The position numbers were made by a program, and so were the translations under genes. A DNA stretch of 64,000 nt from assembly GCA_914767885.1 (NCBI GenBank), contig CAJZBQ010000002.1:124001-188000 (forward strand), written 5' to 3'. Source of the DNA: Blepharisma stoltei (taxonomy: Eukaryota > Ciliophora > Heterotrichea > Heterotrichida > Blepharismidae). Positions 32,248-45,167 of the stretch are shown piece after piece; position 1 is the stretch's first letter, and every line of letters starts with the position of its first letter. Below the pieces are notes generated by a model. That model was not told the DNA's origin and did no database searches. It saw only the letters and a list, made by a program, of their open reading frames with translations.

Positions 32248-34530
32248 ATGGATCTTGATCCAGCTCCACGAAAAAAACAGAAATTAGCAGACAATGTTTC
32301 TGATCTCTTCGGAAAGAATGATTTTTATAATTTTGAACTTAAGCCAGACCACCTTGATAAGCCTATATGAGTCTGCCCAAATGGACATGTTTTTCTGGAA
32401 GCACACTCACCAATATACCAACAAATCACAGATTTCCTGATAGCGATTGCAGAGCCTGTCAGTAGACCAGAGCATGTTCATGAATATATCATAACTCGCT
32501 ATTCTCTTTACGCTGCAGTCTCAGTCAAACTGGACACTGATTATATCATCTCTGTGTTACAAACCTACTGCAAGACTGTAAACTTGCCATCAGAAGTTAT
32601 TGAATTCATACAAGAAAACACTGCACAATACGGCAAAGCCAAACTTGTACTAAAACACAATCGGTATTACATAGAATCAGTCTACGAAGGAGTCTTAGAT
32701 GATCTTTTACAAATCCAAAGTGTAAGAGTCGCTAAAGACACTGTACAGTCCATGATTATTGAGTCAGGAGAAAACCATATAGAAGATGTAAGAGAAGAAT
32801 TAGACCGTTTAAGAGATGCAGAAAATGTTGAAGTCGCTGAAAAAGTCGAAAGTTTTGAAATTAACCCAGATATGATTGAGATAGTCAGAAGAGACTGCCA
32901 TGATGAGAATTTCCCACTATTAGAAGAATATGACTTTATGGTAAACATGAATTCACCCTTTGAGGCAAATTACTAATTTTTTTTCTTATAAAAATGACGG
33001 TAATTTTTTTATTAATTATTTTAAATATAAAAAAATTTTTGAAATAAATTAATTTTTATCCACTTTATGAATGACACAAAAAATATTAAATTAGAAATTG
33101 ACCTGAAGCCAAGTACACATATAAGATCTTATCAAGAAAAAAGTTTAAGCAAAATGTTCAGCAATGGGAGAGCGAGGTCAGGAGTCATTGTGCTGCCTTG
33201 TGGATCTGGGAAAACACTTGTAGGGATTACTGCTGTTTGCACTATAAAGCATCGAGCCATTGTACTCTGTACAAGTGGAGTAGCTGTTGAGCAGTGAAAA
33301 AGGCAGTTTGAGCTGTGGAGCACTGTAAACCCAGCTAATATTATTAGGTTTACCGCCACTTCTAAAGACAAATTCCCCGAAAACCAAGCAACCATTGTGA
33401 TTTCTACGTATTCTATGATGGGATTCCAAGGCAAAAGATCAGCAGAATCTCAAGAACTCTACGACAAGCTAAAAAATCACGAATGGGGCTTATTAGTGAT
33501 GGACGAAGTCCAAGTCGTCCCAGCCGACATGTTCAGAAAGGTCATTTTTGAAGTAAAAAGTCACTGTAAGCTTGGCCTTACCGCCACACTTGTAAGAGAA
33601 GACGAAAGAATTGAAGACTTAAACTTCTTAATTGGGCCTAAATTATATGAAGCAAACTGGCTAGACATGCAGAGTTTAGGCCATATCGCCAAAGTCCAGT
33701 GTATCGAAGTATGGTGCCCTATGACTGCTGAATTTTTCCAAGAATACCTCAGTGCAAAACCCAGAAAAAAAATCCTTTTATATGTGGCAAATCCTAATAA
33801 ACTTATGACATGTCAATATTTAGTAAAAAAACATGAGGCAGCTGGCGACAAAATAATCATTTTCAGTGACAATTTATTTGTGCTGGAGCTTTATAGCAAA
33901 GCTCTTAAACTGCCTGTAATTTCTGGCCAAACTTCTCAGGACGAAAGAATGAGAATCCTTTACTCTTTTGAAAATACGTCCAATAACAATGTAATTTTAG
34001 TGTCAAAAGTCGCTGATAACTCTATAGATCTCCCAGGCGCAAATGTGATTATACAGATTTCGTCACATTTTGGGTCAAGACGTCAAGAAGCCCAAAGACT
34101 GGGCAGAATTTTGAGGCCGAAAACCAATATGGTCCAGACCAGCGAATTTAATGCATCTTTTTATTCTTTGGTTTCACAAGATACCCAAGAAATGTGGTAT
34201 GCTGACAAAAGGCAACAGTTTCTTATAGATCAAGGGTATTCTTATAAAGTCATGAATATTGTGAATGAAGTTCTTGCAGACCAAACGCTGAAATTTTCTA
34301 ATAAAAATGAACAAAAGTCGTTATTGGAAAGGCTGCTGCAGGCTAAAGATATAGATGATGAGGCAAATGAGGATCCAGATGATATTACACCTGAGACTAT
34401 GTCAAGGAAAACGGGAGACTTGTCGAGGCTGTCAGGACAGTCAGCAGGATATGCACTGCAGAAGAAGTCGATGCAGAGGCATAAGATGTTTAGAATGAGA
34501 TATAAGAAATTTAAACCAGGATTAAGTTAA
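32248..34530 (+). CDS. ERCC3: TFIIH helicase XPB/ERCC3
   Basis: This is the XPB subunit of TFIIH, a 3'-5' DNA translocase for promoter opening and nucleotide-excision repair. The N-terminal damage-recognition domain precedes EEYDFMNDTKN; then come [11 protein letters not shown], Walker [13 protein letters not shown] as DEAH-like box, [10 protein letters not shown] with the RED motif, and [10 protein letters not shown] as motif VI. Length is near the family norm. A 129-bp IES (32941-33069) separates the N-terminal domain from helicase domain 1. Three TGA codons are Trp or fit Trp (for example VEQW). Confidence 0.95.
32941..33069. other. IES with CTTTATG repeat (129 bp)
   Basis: CTTTATG occurs at 32934-32940 and 33063-33069. 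Removal joins LLEEYDFM to [12 protein letters not shown], the same junction as in other XPB proteins. Confidence 0.88.
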
Positions 34531-35286
34531 ATTATATATAAAATTCGGTTTCCTGTTTAACATCTCAGCCAATATTAATTGTAAGAGTTTTTGAAGGTTT
34601 TTACCAGAAATAGTGCTGCTCTTATTTTGGCCTGACTCTTGATACTGTCTTGGAGCCTTGGAGTGCACAGCTAAGGAGCTTATGGCTACTGCTTGTGTGA
34701 TTGACGGGTCAAGCTGGAAAAGCTACCTAGCTTATATTGCAAATACTTCATTATTGGACGAGGTATACAAATATCAGCTAGATATACCCAATATACATAA
34801 ACTTGTTCCTGCTTAGCTTAGCTTCAGGCTGTAGCAAGGTCCTAAACTAAACAGGTGCAGGATTTAATAATATCACCATTTTTGTGTTAATTTAAGCCAG
34901 GAACTTAAAATTAATAAATTAAGGGTCGATAAAGTGGATGTATACCATAAGCCCAATAAAAAAGACTTCGGAGTAGATTACTAGGTCACTCCATGTAAAT
35001 CTGACTAATCGAGGTAGGAGTTTTGGGAAAGATTTATTTGTAGAGAGAAAGCTTCCTTTTAGAATGGGTTTATTTCGATAACTCCAAAGGAGAAAGCCAG
35101 ATATATTGCAGATTATAATTGAGTAACCGAGTTCAGTGTGATCCAAAAGGAGGCTCAGGGTATATGCTTGTAAATTGAGGTAAGAAGAGTGCTTGACTAT
35201 GTAGACATTACTGCTGGGGCAGTCTTTTTGGCAATATCACTGTTTGGTGGCTTGGTTGAAAGATGCCGAATCACAATTCTTAACAT
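34522..35286 (-). CDS. Uncharacterised membrane protein, structure unresolved
   Basis: Three coding-like pieces lie on the minus strand. ATG 35286 gives MLRIVIRHLSTKPPNSD, a possible mitochondrial leader, with a possible 15-nt intron at 35197-35211. The segment 35180-34919 encodes two hydrophobic stretches (YSIIICNISGFLLW and YSEVFFIGLMVYIHF). The segment 34723-34522 encodes FQLDPSITQAVAISSLAVHS and onward to a stop that overlaps the last codons of XPB. An insert with a CCATTTTT (AAAATGG) head lies between the last two. I could not find a junction that joins all pieces in frame, so a sequencing indel or another intron is possible. Confidence 0.4.
34725..34892 (-). mobile_element. Probable retroposon fragment with AAAATGG head
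   Basis: The minus strand begins near ACACAAAAATGGTGATATT, like the other heads. No convincing target-site duplication was found and the boundaries are approximate. Confidence 0.4.
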
Positions 35287-35776
35287 TAAATTTATAATTT
35301 AATAAAAATAAAATAAAGTTGTGTCTTATATATTTATTGATATTTTATTATAATTTATTGCTATAATGTAGGTTTATTTACTAATATATAGACTTATTAA
35401 CAATTAAATTTGGCTATCTTCATATAATATTCATAAAAAAAGTCTGATGGTGCATTTATTTGCTTATTATATTTATTTATATAAATTTAGAGCAATAATT
35501 TTATTTATCTGCATTATCCTTGAAATTAAAATAATAAAAAATTGGCTTTATTTCTTAAAAAACCGCAAATAATAAATGCGTAATTTAAAAGATTTTTTAA
35601 TAAATATAATGAAATCTAAGCAATAAAGATCAACAAAATAATTAACTAAACAAATTTATCAATATTTATTATATTTTCAAAAGTCAAATTTGCCTCCAAA
35701 TTCTTAATTTTCCCTCCATTTCTGAAATTTGTTATACAAACTTTACGATTTCATATTTACGCACTTTACCTTTTTT
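35287..35776. other. Intergenic, AT-rich (490 bp)
   Basis: This lies between divergent genes and presumably contains their promoters. No other structure is seen. Confidence 0.55.
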
Positions 35777-36271
35777 ATGAAGACCCGCTCAATGTCGAAT
35801 TTGCCACACTTAGCAGCCCCCAGCTCGCCCTCTAATAAACACAAAGAAAATTTTAATATCCCAAGCTATCCCGAAGATCTTTTTCCAAAAATTAATAAAA
35901 ACTCAGAGCAAATTAATGACTTTTTGCTTGAGGACCCAGATTATAATTTCAATAAAAACAGAAAACGAAAAACTAAAGAACAGTTAAAAATGCTTAAAGA
36001 AACCTTTTATTCTAATGCTGCTTGGACTAAGGAAATTGTGTCAGAATTAGCTAGGAAAACTGGGTTAAGCGAAAATCAAGTTTATAAATGGAGTTGAGAT
36101 TATAAGAAAAAAATCAAACAAGAAGGGCCTTGAAATGACGTGAAAATGCTGGTTTGTCAAGAATTATTGGCGCCGTCAAGACTAGAATGCGATTTATATG
36201 CATTGCAGAGGAGGTATAAATCTGCATTAACTGATATCCAACAAAAGTATTGAAATTATTATAGAAATTAA
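35777..36271 (+). CDS. Homeodomain-like transcription factor
   Basis: The middle of the 164-residue protein has a homeodomain-like three-helix segment: NRKRKTKEQLKMLKETF, KEIVSELARKTGLSENQ and a recognition helix VYKWSWDYKKKIK. The usual WFQNRR is replaced by a YKWSWDYKKK form, with the second W as TGA. The N terminus is Ser/Pro-rich. I chose ATG 35777 (MKTRSMSNL) although the frame is open 48 bp further upstream. No inserts are present. Confidence 0.75.
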
Positions 36272-36456
36272 TGCAAAATGCTTATATTAATAAAAAATAA
36301 TGTAATCATATGTAAAATAATTTAAATAAGAAAATAATTTATGGCTTTTGAAGCATTTTTATTAAAAACTTATAGAGAAGTCAGCAGTATATTTTGAAAA
36401 AGAATTTAAGATCCTGCAAAACTAATATAATTATCCCATTTTTAAATAAAGCAAAT

Positions 36457-37489
<1,033 letters not shown>

Positions 37490-37710
37490 ATCCTTTAAAA
37501 CTAAATACAGTGTTGATTCAAATGCAATTTTATGTTCTTTAAGTTGTCTATAATCTTCAATTAATTTTTTTCCTGAAAAAATTAGTCTTTGCATGTCTGG
37601 AGAATTTCTTCCTTGGCTTGAATTCTAGCCTTTAAATAGTCAACAGCATTTGAAGGCTCCACATCAAAAATTGTGGTTTTATCTGCAAGGTCTCTAATAA
37701 ATATTCGCAT
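37490..37710 (-). pseudogene. Ubiquitin-like pseudogene (frameshift)
   Basis: ATG 37710 starts MRIFIRDLADKTTIFDVEPS, clearly related to ubiquitin. After QAKEE the frame is lost by what looks like a 1-nt deletion, and the other frame continues with PDMQRLIFSGKKLIEDY and ends TLYLVLKD. No intron or IES would repair it. Confidence 0.75.
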
Positions 37711-37817
37711 AATTATAAGAGATGCTAATATAAACAAATTCTTATAATTTTTTCATTGAATTTATTTATACTGAAGTTTAAAATTAGCTGATTATTTGAA
37801 TTTTTCCATCATTTTAT

Positions 37818-38300
<483 letters not shown>

Positions 38301-38472
38301 TTAACAGAAAAGAGCAGAATATATCCTTTTAATAAGTAATTTCCTAAAGCAAAAAATCTGATTCAATATTAGTGATTTTAAGAATTGTTTAACAGATAAA
38401 AATATATAAATTCAATTGCTAAATATTAATTATACATTTTTCATCTCATTAAGATAAGAATTTAATTATTTA

Positions 38473-38703
38473 TTAGCATCCCCTCAAATTGATTATGAGG
38501 CTTAATGATGCTTCAGCATATATTCCATAATCTGCTAATGCAAAATCGTTACTAAGCTGTCTGCCAGCATATACCAGAACCTGTAGGTCCGGGGGAATGC
38601 CTTCTAAGTCTTGAATCTTTTCTTTAATATTTAAAGGAGAATCACTAGGCTCTGCATCAATAACTAGCGTCTTTCCAGTCAAAGTGCTTATGGATAGTTT
38701 CAT
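38473..38703 (-). CDS. Single ubiquitin-like protein ending RGC
   Basis: The 76-residue product has the ubiquitin fold (MKLSISTLTGKTLVIDAEPS, IQDLEGIPPDLQVLVYAGRQL, DYGIYAEASLSLIINLRGC). The C terminus has one Gly followed by Cys rather than Gly-Gly. Lys48 is replaced by Arg (GRQL), while Lys27 and Lys29 of the ubiquitin IQDKEG region are partly kept. It could be a non-conjugated modifier or a decayed ubiquitin. Confidence 0.8.
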   Translation of the reverse strand: MKLSISTLTGKTLVIDAEPSDSPLNIKEKIQDLEGIPPDLQVLVYAGRQLSNDFALADYGIYAEASLSLIINLRGC

Positions 38704-39381
38704 TTATTATTAAATTATATAAAAATGTCGGCTAAGATCAGAAATCTTATATTATTCATATTATGTCTTACTCAATTTATAAGTCAAAAATATTTATAAA
38801 ACCGAGATATTTTAGTACAATTTTTACAACCTTTATAAATAAATTAAAAATTTAAGGCAAAAAAAACGCTTGAATAGAGCATTTTAAAAATTCTAAAGAG
38901 AGGATCTTATTATAGGTAGAAGATTATTTAATTGAATAATTAAAAAGCTATAAATGATTTCCCAATGATGTTGGTGCTAAATTTTTAAAATATGGATAAT
39001 AGTTGTATTAATAAAGACAAGATACATATAAAAGTGAAAACTAGAATCGTTAGATAAAACAAACTATTAAGGAAATCTTGGGCCAAATGGCCAGATACCT
39101 TCATTTTGATGTAGTTCTTAGCATCTCAACTCTCTGTGAATTTGTTTATCAACCTATACTTTTTACAATTCGAAAACTTTCATTTATGTAGCCGCATATA
39201 ATATCAATGTGTTAATATGATCGCTGGGTATTCGCACTTCTATAGCCATTTCCAGCTCATACCTCTGACTATGTTAATCTCGCTCTATGAATCTGATCGT
39301 CAATCTAAAGACCTTTTCAGCTAAAAGGGTTGGATGCTTGTCATATATCAGTTTATATACTAGTCTCAAATTATAACTTTA
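38704..39381. other. Intergenic within ubiquitin cluster
   Basis: AT-rich with some mixed-composition sequence at 39060-39330. No ORF or repeat is recognised. Confidence 0.45.
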
Positions 39382-39618
39382 TTAAGCGCCTCCTCTGTTC
39401 CGTAAAATTAAGTACAGTGTTGCCTCTTTTCCTATATTAATATCTGCAATAGTTTTCCAATCTTCTAATTGTTTTCCTGCAAAGACTAACCTTTGCTCGT
39501 CTGGAGGAATTTCTTCTTTCTCCTGAATTTTAGCCTTTAAAAAGTCAATAGTGTATCAATGCTCCACATCTAGGGTTATGGTCTTTCCTTTTAGGGTTTT
39601 AACAAATAATTCCCACAT
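39382..39618 (-). CDS. Divergent ubiquitin ending RGGA
   Basis: ATG 39618 gives [19 protein letters not shown], then [19 protein letters not shown] and [15 protein letters not shown] at the position of the ubiquitin Ser/Asp turn reads as Trp (VEHWYTID). Unlike its neighbours it keeps the Gly-Gly with a one-residue tail, so it could be conjugated. A retroposon is inserted right at its start codon; the target-site duplication includes the ATG, so excision leaves the start intact. Confidence 0.75.
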
Positions 39619-39624
39619 TATAAG

Positions 39625-40108
39625 CAAGCACTAAGCCTTAGCTAAGATTATTTAAAGCTCCCTGTGATAATTCGAAAAGGCATTTATCTCCAACTGTCTG
39701 CCTATCGGGTATGCTCCTCCAGAAATGGGCTTGCACATTAGCGATTAGAGTGAGATGGGCCACCATGCTGCACGTCTCACTTGGGCTTCCCCTTCAAAAA
39801 ATGGGGGTGCTAATAAGATGGAGCTCGTGCCCAGAACGCAACTCACAGTATCACGCTAGGAATGCCAGATTGGTTCAAAGGGCCTTGCCGAGTTTTTCCT
39901 TTCAAACTCCAAGCTTTCATCATCCCCTAGGTAATCTTAACCTGGAATGAGCTGAGTTCGGCCTAATCCGACATTGCGCTCACCTAGACCAATAAAACCT
40001 AGCCGGAAGCACATCATCAAACACCATCCTCCCTTTTACAAGGTCCCTAGGTCACTAGGCACAGTTCTAAGAGAGTAAATAGGTTCAACTCACCATTTCA
40101 ATGTATAT
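39625..40108 (-). mobile_element. Retroposon with 10-bp TSD at a start codon
   Basis: ACATTATAAG occurs at 39615-39624 and 40109-40118. The minus strand begins TATACATTGAAATGGTGAG. It is GC-richer than the flanks and ends near GCTTAGTGCTTGC. Confidence 0.75.
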
Positions 40109-40314
40109 ACATTATAAGTAAAGCATTTTAATCAGATTTACCCAAAATTTCCAATTTATAATCCTAAATAAAGTCAAGGTATTAATATTTACATATATAA
40201 ATATTCTCTCGTAGTTATCCTAATTTAATATAATAAATAATACAACAGTTAGTCTGCAGAAATATTTATATTCATTCTAAATAATTATATTGATTTTTTC
40301 ACTTTATAAATAAA

Positions 40315-41527
40315 ATGAAAATTTCTTTCATTTTGCTTTTCTTTCTCTATGTTTCTGTAGCACAAGAAGAAAATTTCAAATTTCTGAAAGAAAAAGCAAG
40401 CGCATGCATAAAGCTTGCAAGACTTAAAATGATTGAGGAAAAAGATGATTTTGACAGGCTATTCAAGGATGTTCCTAAATCTCCCTTTTGTTAGCAAGTA
40501 AGATTATAAGCTTACTAGGTAGAGGCTAAATTTTAATTCAGATTGATATTGTAGCTGCTTGAAGAAAATCTAATTGTATTTTATTGTAAAATTTAAAGAA
40601 AAATCTAATTTAACTTATAAATTAATATAATTAGCTATAGGCAAATAAAAATTAAGCATTAAAGAATTCTTTTTTAACATTTTGTTTACTAGCCCAGGGA
40701 GTAAAGAACTTGAAGAAAGATATATTAATAGAGTCATAGGAGACATCATTTTAGAATGCGCAGAAAAGATTGCACCAGAAGAAGCCATCGATATAATTGA
40801 AAAAGGAGAAAAAGTGAAATACTTGCCTAAGCACAAACAATTGATGACCTGGAGTGAAGGTCCTATCGACCTGCAAACAAAAAGAGACTATACAACTGAG
40901 CAGCTTATTATTTTTCAAGAAATTGTTGACCAAACCAATGAAATGAAAAAAGCTATTGGTCTAGACGAAGATGACCAGCCTGTAGAGAACAGAAAACAAA
41001 AACTAGCCGCTTGCTTTGTGCTGGCTAGATTTATAGTAAGAGAAGACCTAGAAGAAATCACTAAACTATTAGAAAAATACCCTAAATTGTCAAAAGAAAG
41101 AGGAACTAACAAAATCCTCGGGGATATCCTTGAAAAATGTGTATACGGCATCACAAATGAAGACACATTCCAAATTTTAGAAGAAAAAGAAAACGCATCA
41201 GTGCTGCCTCAATATAGGAAATTTTTAGAATGGGACCGTAACCAATTTGAAGGCATAAGCGAAATAAGCTACACAAAAAAGCAGCATCAAATTTTCAAGG
41301 AACTAGTCGACGCACACAAAAAACTATCAGAAAATAAATACCAGCAAGACACAAATGAAGATACCACAAGTCCTCAAGAATACGCTGCTTATAATTTTGG
41401 TTGGGGATATGTGATGATTATTATTTTTATTTTTTCAGCTGTTTTTTATTTCCTGATAAAGAATGTAATAGCTGAAAATAAAAGAAATGAGAAAAAGAAA
41501 AGTGATAAAAAGAAAAAAAATAAATAG
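40315..41527 (+). CDS. ER-type membrane protein with duplicated helical domain
   Basis: A signal peptide (MKISFILLFFLYVSVA) starts at ATG 40315. The luminal part has a duplicated helical unit: ASACIKLARLKMIEEKDDF and KLAACFVLARFIVREDLEE, each followed by a GDIILECAEKI- or GDILEKCVYGI-type helix. A single C-terminal membrane helix (VMIIIFIFSAVFYFLI) leads to a Lys-rich tail ending KKNK, a KKxx-type ER retrieval signal. An insert between about 40492 and 40690 breaks the frame after KSPF; I could not find a junction that keeps phase, so an intron or an indel may be involved. The family is unknown. Confidence 0.65.
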
Positions 41528-41542
41528 ATTTTTAGTTATAGC

Positions 41543-41618
41543 GTTTTACCCTGAGCTACCAGGGCATATGATTCCACCGGCAATAAATCTGCCCTTATAG
41601 GGCTACTCAGGGTAAAAC
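41543..41618. repeat. Inverted repeat at convergent gene ends
   Basis: GTTTTACCCTGAG at 41543-41555 is inverted at 41606-41618, with a second short pair (AGGGCA/TGCCCT) inside. The stop codon of the helicase gene (41603-41605) lies next to the right arm. Confidence 0.7.
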
Positions 41619-44600
41619 CCTATATCCCATTTAGGCTTTTTTCTTGGTTTATCTAAATAAGTAATATATATAAAAAATGGTGACGACAGACCACCCGACC
41701 TCTCGACTCTATTTCTTCAACATCAGCAGGCAACGGCCCAGTGTCGGAGATTTAGGTGGAAAGGGGCCGGTAATCCTTTATGTATGTTCGGGCTGGGTTT
41801 TCTTCGAGCCCGAGGAGCTAATCTCGGACTTGGAGTTTTTCCTCAAGGACAACCATTGGGAAAGGGCAGGTTGGCCAATGTTTGAGGGTAATATGACCCT
41901 CAGACCTGAAGACGGTATTTGCCCAACGAGAAACTGGGAGTTTCGACCCAGGTGGTTGGCCCTTAGACTCCAGAAGCCATGGAAGTCAAGACTGGTTGTG
42001 CGAATCCCTTGTTTGAGGCAACAAGGAGGGTGTCCGCCGAGGCTCCTCAGGGGCGATGAGCGTGAAGGGGTGCGAATCTCCGGCCCTGCAAGGCAAACGG
42101 CTTAATCTAATCTAATCTAATCTAAATAAGTAACAGTAGGCTCAGTAATAGTGGAATCTAAAGTCCCAGCAGCTACAAAACTCCGCTTGAACTCACTGAT
42201 TAAATGGTCTTTTTTCTTTTGATTTAAATGCTCTCATAATAATAAAATGGCTTAGTGCGGAATTAGTTCTCTCCGAGAACTATTCCTTCCTTCGCTTTTA
42301 TTATTATGGGGTTCAGTTTTCCACGTGGTCTTTTATCAGCAATACCAAAATGGAATACCGCATAGGGTATTTCTTTGGTCCAAGATGCTAAGAACACCTG
42401 GGTTTGCTGCTTGACACACCCGAGGAGGGTGACCTTTAGGCGGAACACGCGCAGGAGTCAAGTTCGGGCGAGGCAACGCTGCCGGTGCGGAACTTCTGGC
42501 CTGGCTAGGGTCGGAACTTTATAGAAGGCTTGGTCGGGCTGACCGGTCCAAGATGGCTTGGTGACGTCACTAGTTCTAGGAGTTAAAAGAGTGGGCCATG
42601 CATGCCTAAATCATCCTGCTGAAGAAGTCATGCACCTTAAATACCTAAGTAACTAAGTAAGTAAGATTTAAATGCTCTCTGAACTCTTGGATATTTGTTG
42701 ACTGCTCAATATCAATTTTTTTCCCTCCAAAATTCGTGTATAATGCATTAGCTTTTTCTAAGTCTCAATAATTTCTTTGTTTTGGGGTGATTTTTTTGGA
42801 TCGTTGATTTCTGAAATATGAGTCTTGCATGGCTAGTTCTTCAAGATCTTTTGGGACTGCTTGCTCATTATATTCCAGACTCTGCATAAGTTCTCCTGCA
42901 AATCTTTTGTCATGCTTAGTAAGCAAAGTATATGCAATTCCTTGGGATCCTGCTCTGCATGTTCTTCCAATTCTATGTGTATGGGTTTCTGCATCTTTCG
43001 GACAGTCGTAATTTATTATTGTTTTGATTTGAAGGATGTCAAGGCCTCTGCTGGCGACGTCTGTAGCTACTAACACTTTAAGCTCCCCATGACTGAATTT
43101 GTACATTGTAGATTCTCGGTCGTATTGGTTCATATCTCCATGCAAATTTCCAGCTGGAACTTTGGCTTCTTTTAAAATCCCACATAATTCTTCGGTACTG
43201 CTTCTATGTTTCACAAATATAAGGACGAGCCCTTTTTCTAAAAATTCGTGAATGTGCTCTAGCAGCCATGTTAATTTTTTAGAAAAATGGTCGAGAATTA
43301 TATTTTTCTATATAAATAGATTGATTTTATTTTTTTTACCTTTCTAATAATATAGCTAATCTTTATTGAGCAAAATGTAATGGACAGTTGAATGGCCAAG
43401 ATAGGATTTCTTAAAGGGAAGAGCTGGATCTATATACAAGGAAATGTTAAAAAGTGACATGCCAAAAAATGGTTAGCTTGAAGAAATTTGACAAGAAACA
43501 TGCCAATTTTTAAAATGGCTTTATTATTAAATTCTTTTAAATTTAAGATACCCTTTTAGACTGAGATTGATTAAAATTTACTTACTTTTTTCTCTTTTCT
43601 GGAGGATATAACTTCAAAAGTAAATTAGGTTAAATTAAGTAGATTTTTAGATAAACAATGCAAATTTATTTATGATCAAATGCTCTATGAAAGCCAAAGT
43701 TTGTATTGAACGCTAGCCATTCATTATAAAATTCTTAATGGCTCATAGCAATGCTTTATATTTATAATCTCCAGTCAAAAGGGTATCTTAAATTTAAAAT
43801 TAATTCAATACTAAAAATTTTAAAATTGGTGCGTTTACTTGCCAACTTTTTTCACATTTATCGACCATTTTTGGCATTCCACTTTTTAATACTTCCTTGT
43901 ATAAAGATCCATCTTGTCCCTTTAAGAGAGTCTTGGTCATTTAACTGTCCATTAAATTTTGTTCGATAAAGAAATCTATATAGTGCTATAGACTATATCT
44001 CATTTCTCTCTAACAATCATTCTTCTAGGTATATAAATTCTTGTACAATATCTTCATTAGTTCCTCCTTCTTTTCCTATCACGATTTTAATTGGATTTGT
44101 CAGCACATCACTCGCAAACTTTTGCAATTTTTTTTTAAATGTAGCTGAAAATAATAAGGTTTGCCTGTCTGGCCTTATTTGAGATAATATAGAGCGGCAT
44201 TGATAGTCAAAGCCTAAATTGAACATAATATCAGCTTCGTCTATAACAATATAACTAATCTTTCTTAAACTGGTAGCTTTGGATTTTATCAGATCAATTA
44301 GTCTGCCTGGGGTCGCTATAACAATTTCGCAGCCTGCTCTTAATTCTCTCCACTGCTCGTGCTTAGGAACGCCACCATAAGCATGAACACATCTCAGCTT
44401 GAAAACTCTGGCGTATTTTTTAGCTTCTTTGTAGACTTGGATACAGAGCTCTCTAGTTGGGACTAAAATTGCAGCTATTGGACCTTCATTTTTGCTACTT
44501 TTAGATTGGTCGGCTACGTGATAGAGCATAGGCCATATATAGGCTGCAGTTTTGCCTGACCCTGTTTTTGCAATTCCCATTATATCTCTTCCATTAATTT

Positions 44601-45167
44601 CTTGACAATATATTTACTATATAATTTTTATAAAAAATTATTATTAATAATATTTATTTATAGTCTTAAAAAGAAGTAAGGGCGCATGGCAGCGCTATAC
44701 ATTGAATTGGCGTTGGCTGCTCAAACCCCATTTTGATGATTTTTTCAACCAATTCATCAGAAAACTGAAGATGCCCAAACGACGCTATTGGGGAAGGCAC
44801 ATTTTCTCCTTCAGTATGAATCTCTAAATCTTCTTTCAATTTCTGGATTTTTTCTGGTGTCAAACTTGCAATATCTGGATGGATATGGTAAAAATCCTAT
44901 ATTAAGTAATACTTTTCTGAATGATTTATAGTTCTGTAAGCTATGATTAACAGGATTTAAAGTTGGGACTATTTTGCTTTGCTCTTTTGCCTGCTCAATT
45001 GTATCTTCAATGAAATTTTCCTCAAGAGGCTGAATGCTATTTGGGTTGAAATCTTCATTGGGATCTTCAGATTCAAGCTGCTCCCCTTTAGAAGCTGAAG
45101 ATTCATCTAAAATTTTTTGGACTTCTTGCATGTACTTTTCAAGGGAATCGAGGTCATTAGTCTTCAT
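41603..45167 (-). CDS. DDX42: DEAD-box RNA helicase, DDX42-like
   Basis: ATG 45167 starts an acidic N-terminal region. Then come the Q-motif region ([27 protein letters not shown]), Walker [32 protein letters not shown], and the second domain with [19 protein letters not shown] and [13 protein letters not shown]42 is a U2 snRNP-associated helicase. Inserts are: a 16-nt intron (44897-44912), an 82-bp IES, a ~697-bp IES with long inverted repeats, and two retroposons in the C-terminal tail. All are frame-restoring. The product ends DIGFYPE. Confidence 0.92.
41665..42119 (+). mobile_element. Retroposon with 14-bp TSD and TAATC tail
   Basis: ATCTAAATAAGTAA occurs at 41651-41664 and 42120-42133. 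The insert starts TATATATAAAAAATGGTG and ends GGCTTAATCTAATCTAATCT. It lies in the helicase C-terminal tail and is exactly reversible (EPTV to TYLDKPRKK). Confidence 0.88.
42236..42664 (+). mobile_element. Retroposon with 15-bp TSD
   Basis: GATTTAAATGCTCTC occurs at 42221-42235 and 42665-42679. The insert starts ATAATAATAAAATGGC and ends in CTAAGTAA repeats. Removal joins REHLN to [11 protein letters not shown]. Confidence 0.88.
43301..43997. mobile_element. ~697-bp TA-bounded insert with long inverted repeats
   Basis: TA at 43299-43300 and 43996-43997. About 130-150 bp near each end are imperfect inverted copies (for example AATGGACAGTTGAATGGCC at 43379 against an inverted AATGGACAGTTAAATGACC near 43940). 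The right arm can encode [19 protein letters not shown] on the minus strand. Removal joins WLLERNEI to [15 protein letters not shown] in the helicase. Confidence 0.72.
44597..44678. other. TA-bounded IES (82 bp)
   Basis: TA at 44595-44596 and 44677-44678. Removal joins IALPCAL to [15 protein letters not shown], the usual DEAD-box spacing. Confidence 0.88.
44897..44912 (-). other. 16-nt intron
   Basis: On the minus strand it reads GTATTACTTAATATAG; splicing joins NYKSFRK to [16 protein letters not shown], which matches DDX42 proteins. Confidence 0.88.

Noticed and set aside
40486-40686. TTTTGTT repeat as IES ends in the ER-type membrane protein
   Set aside because: The two copies are in different codon phases, so joining them shifts the frame.
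41540-41620. Possible tRNA from the GTAGCTCAGGGT-like stretch
   Set aside because: There is no T-arm GGTTCGAATCC and no acceptor pairing; the signal is explained by the inverted repeat.
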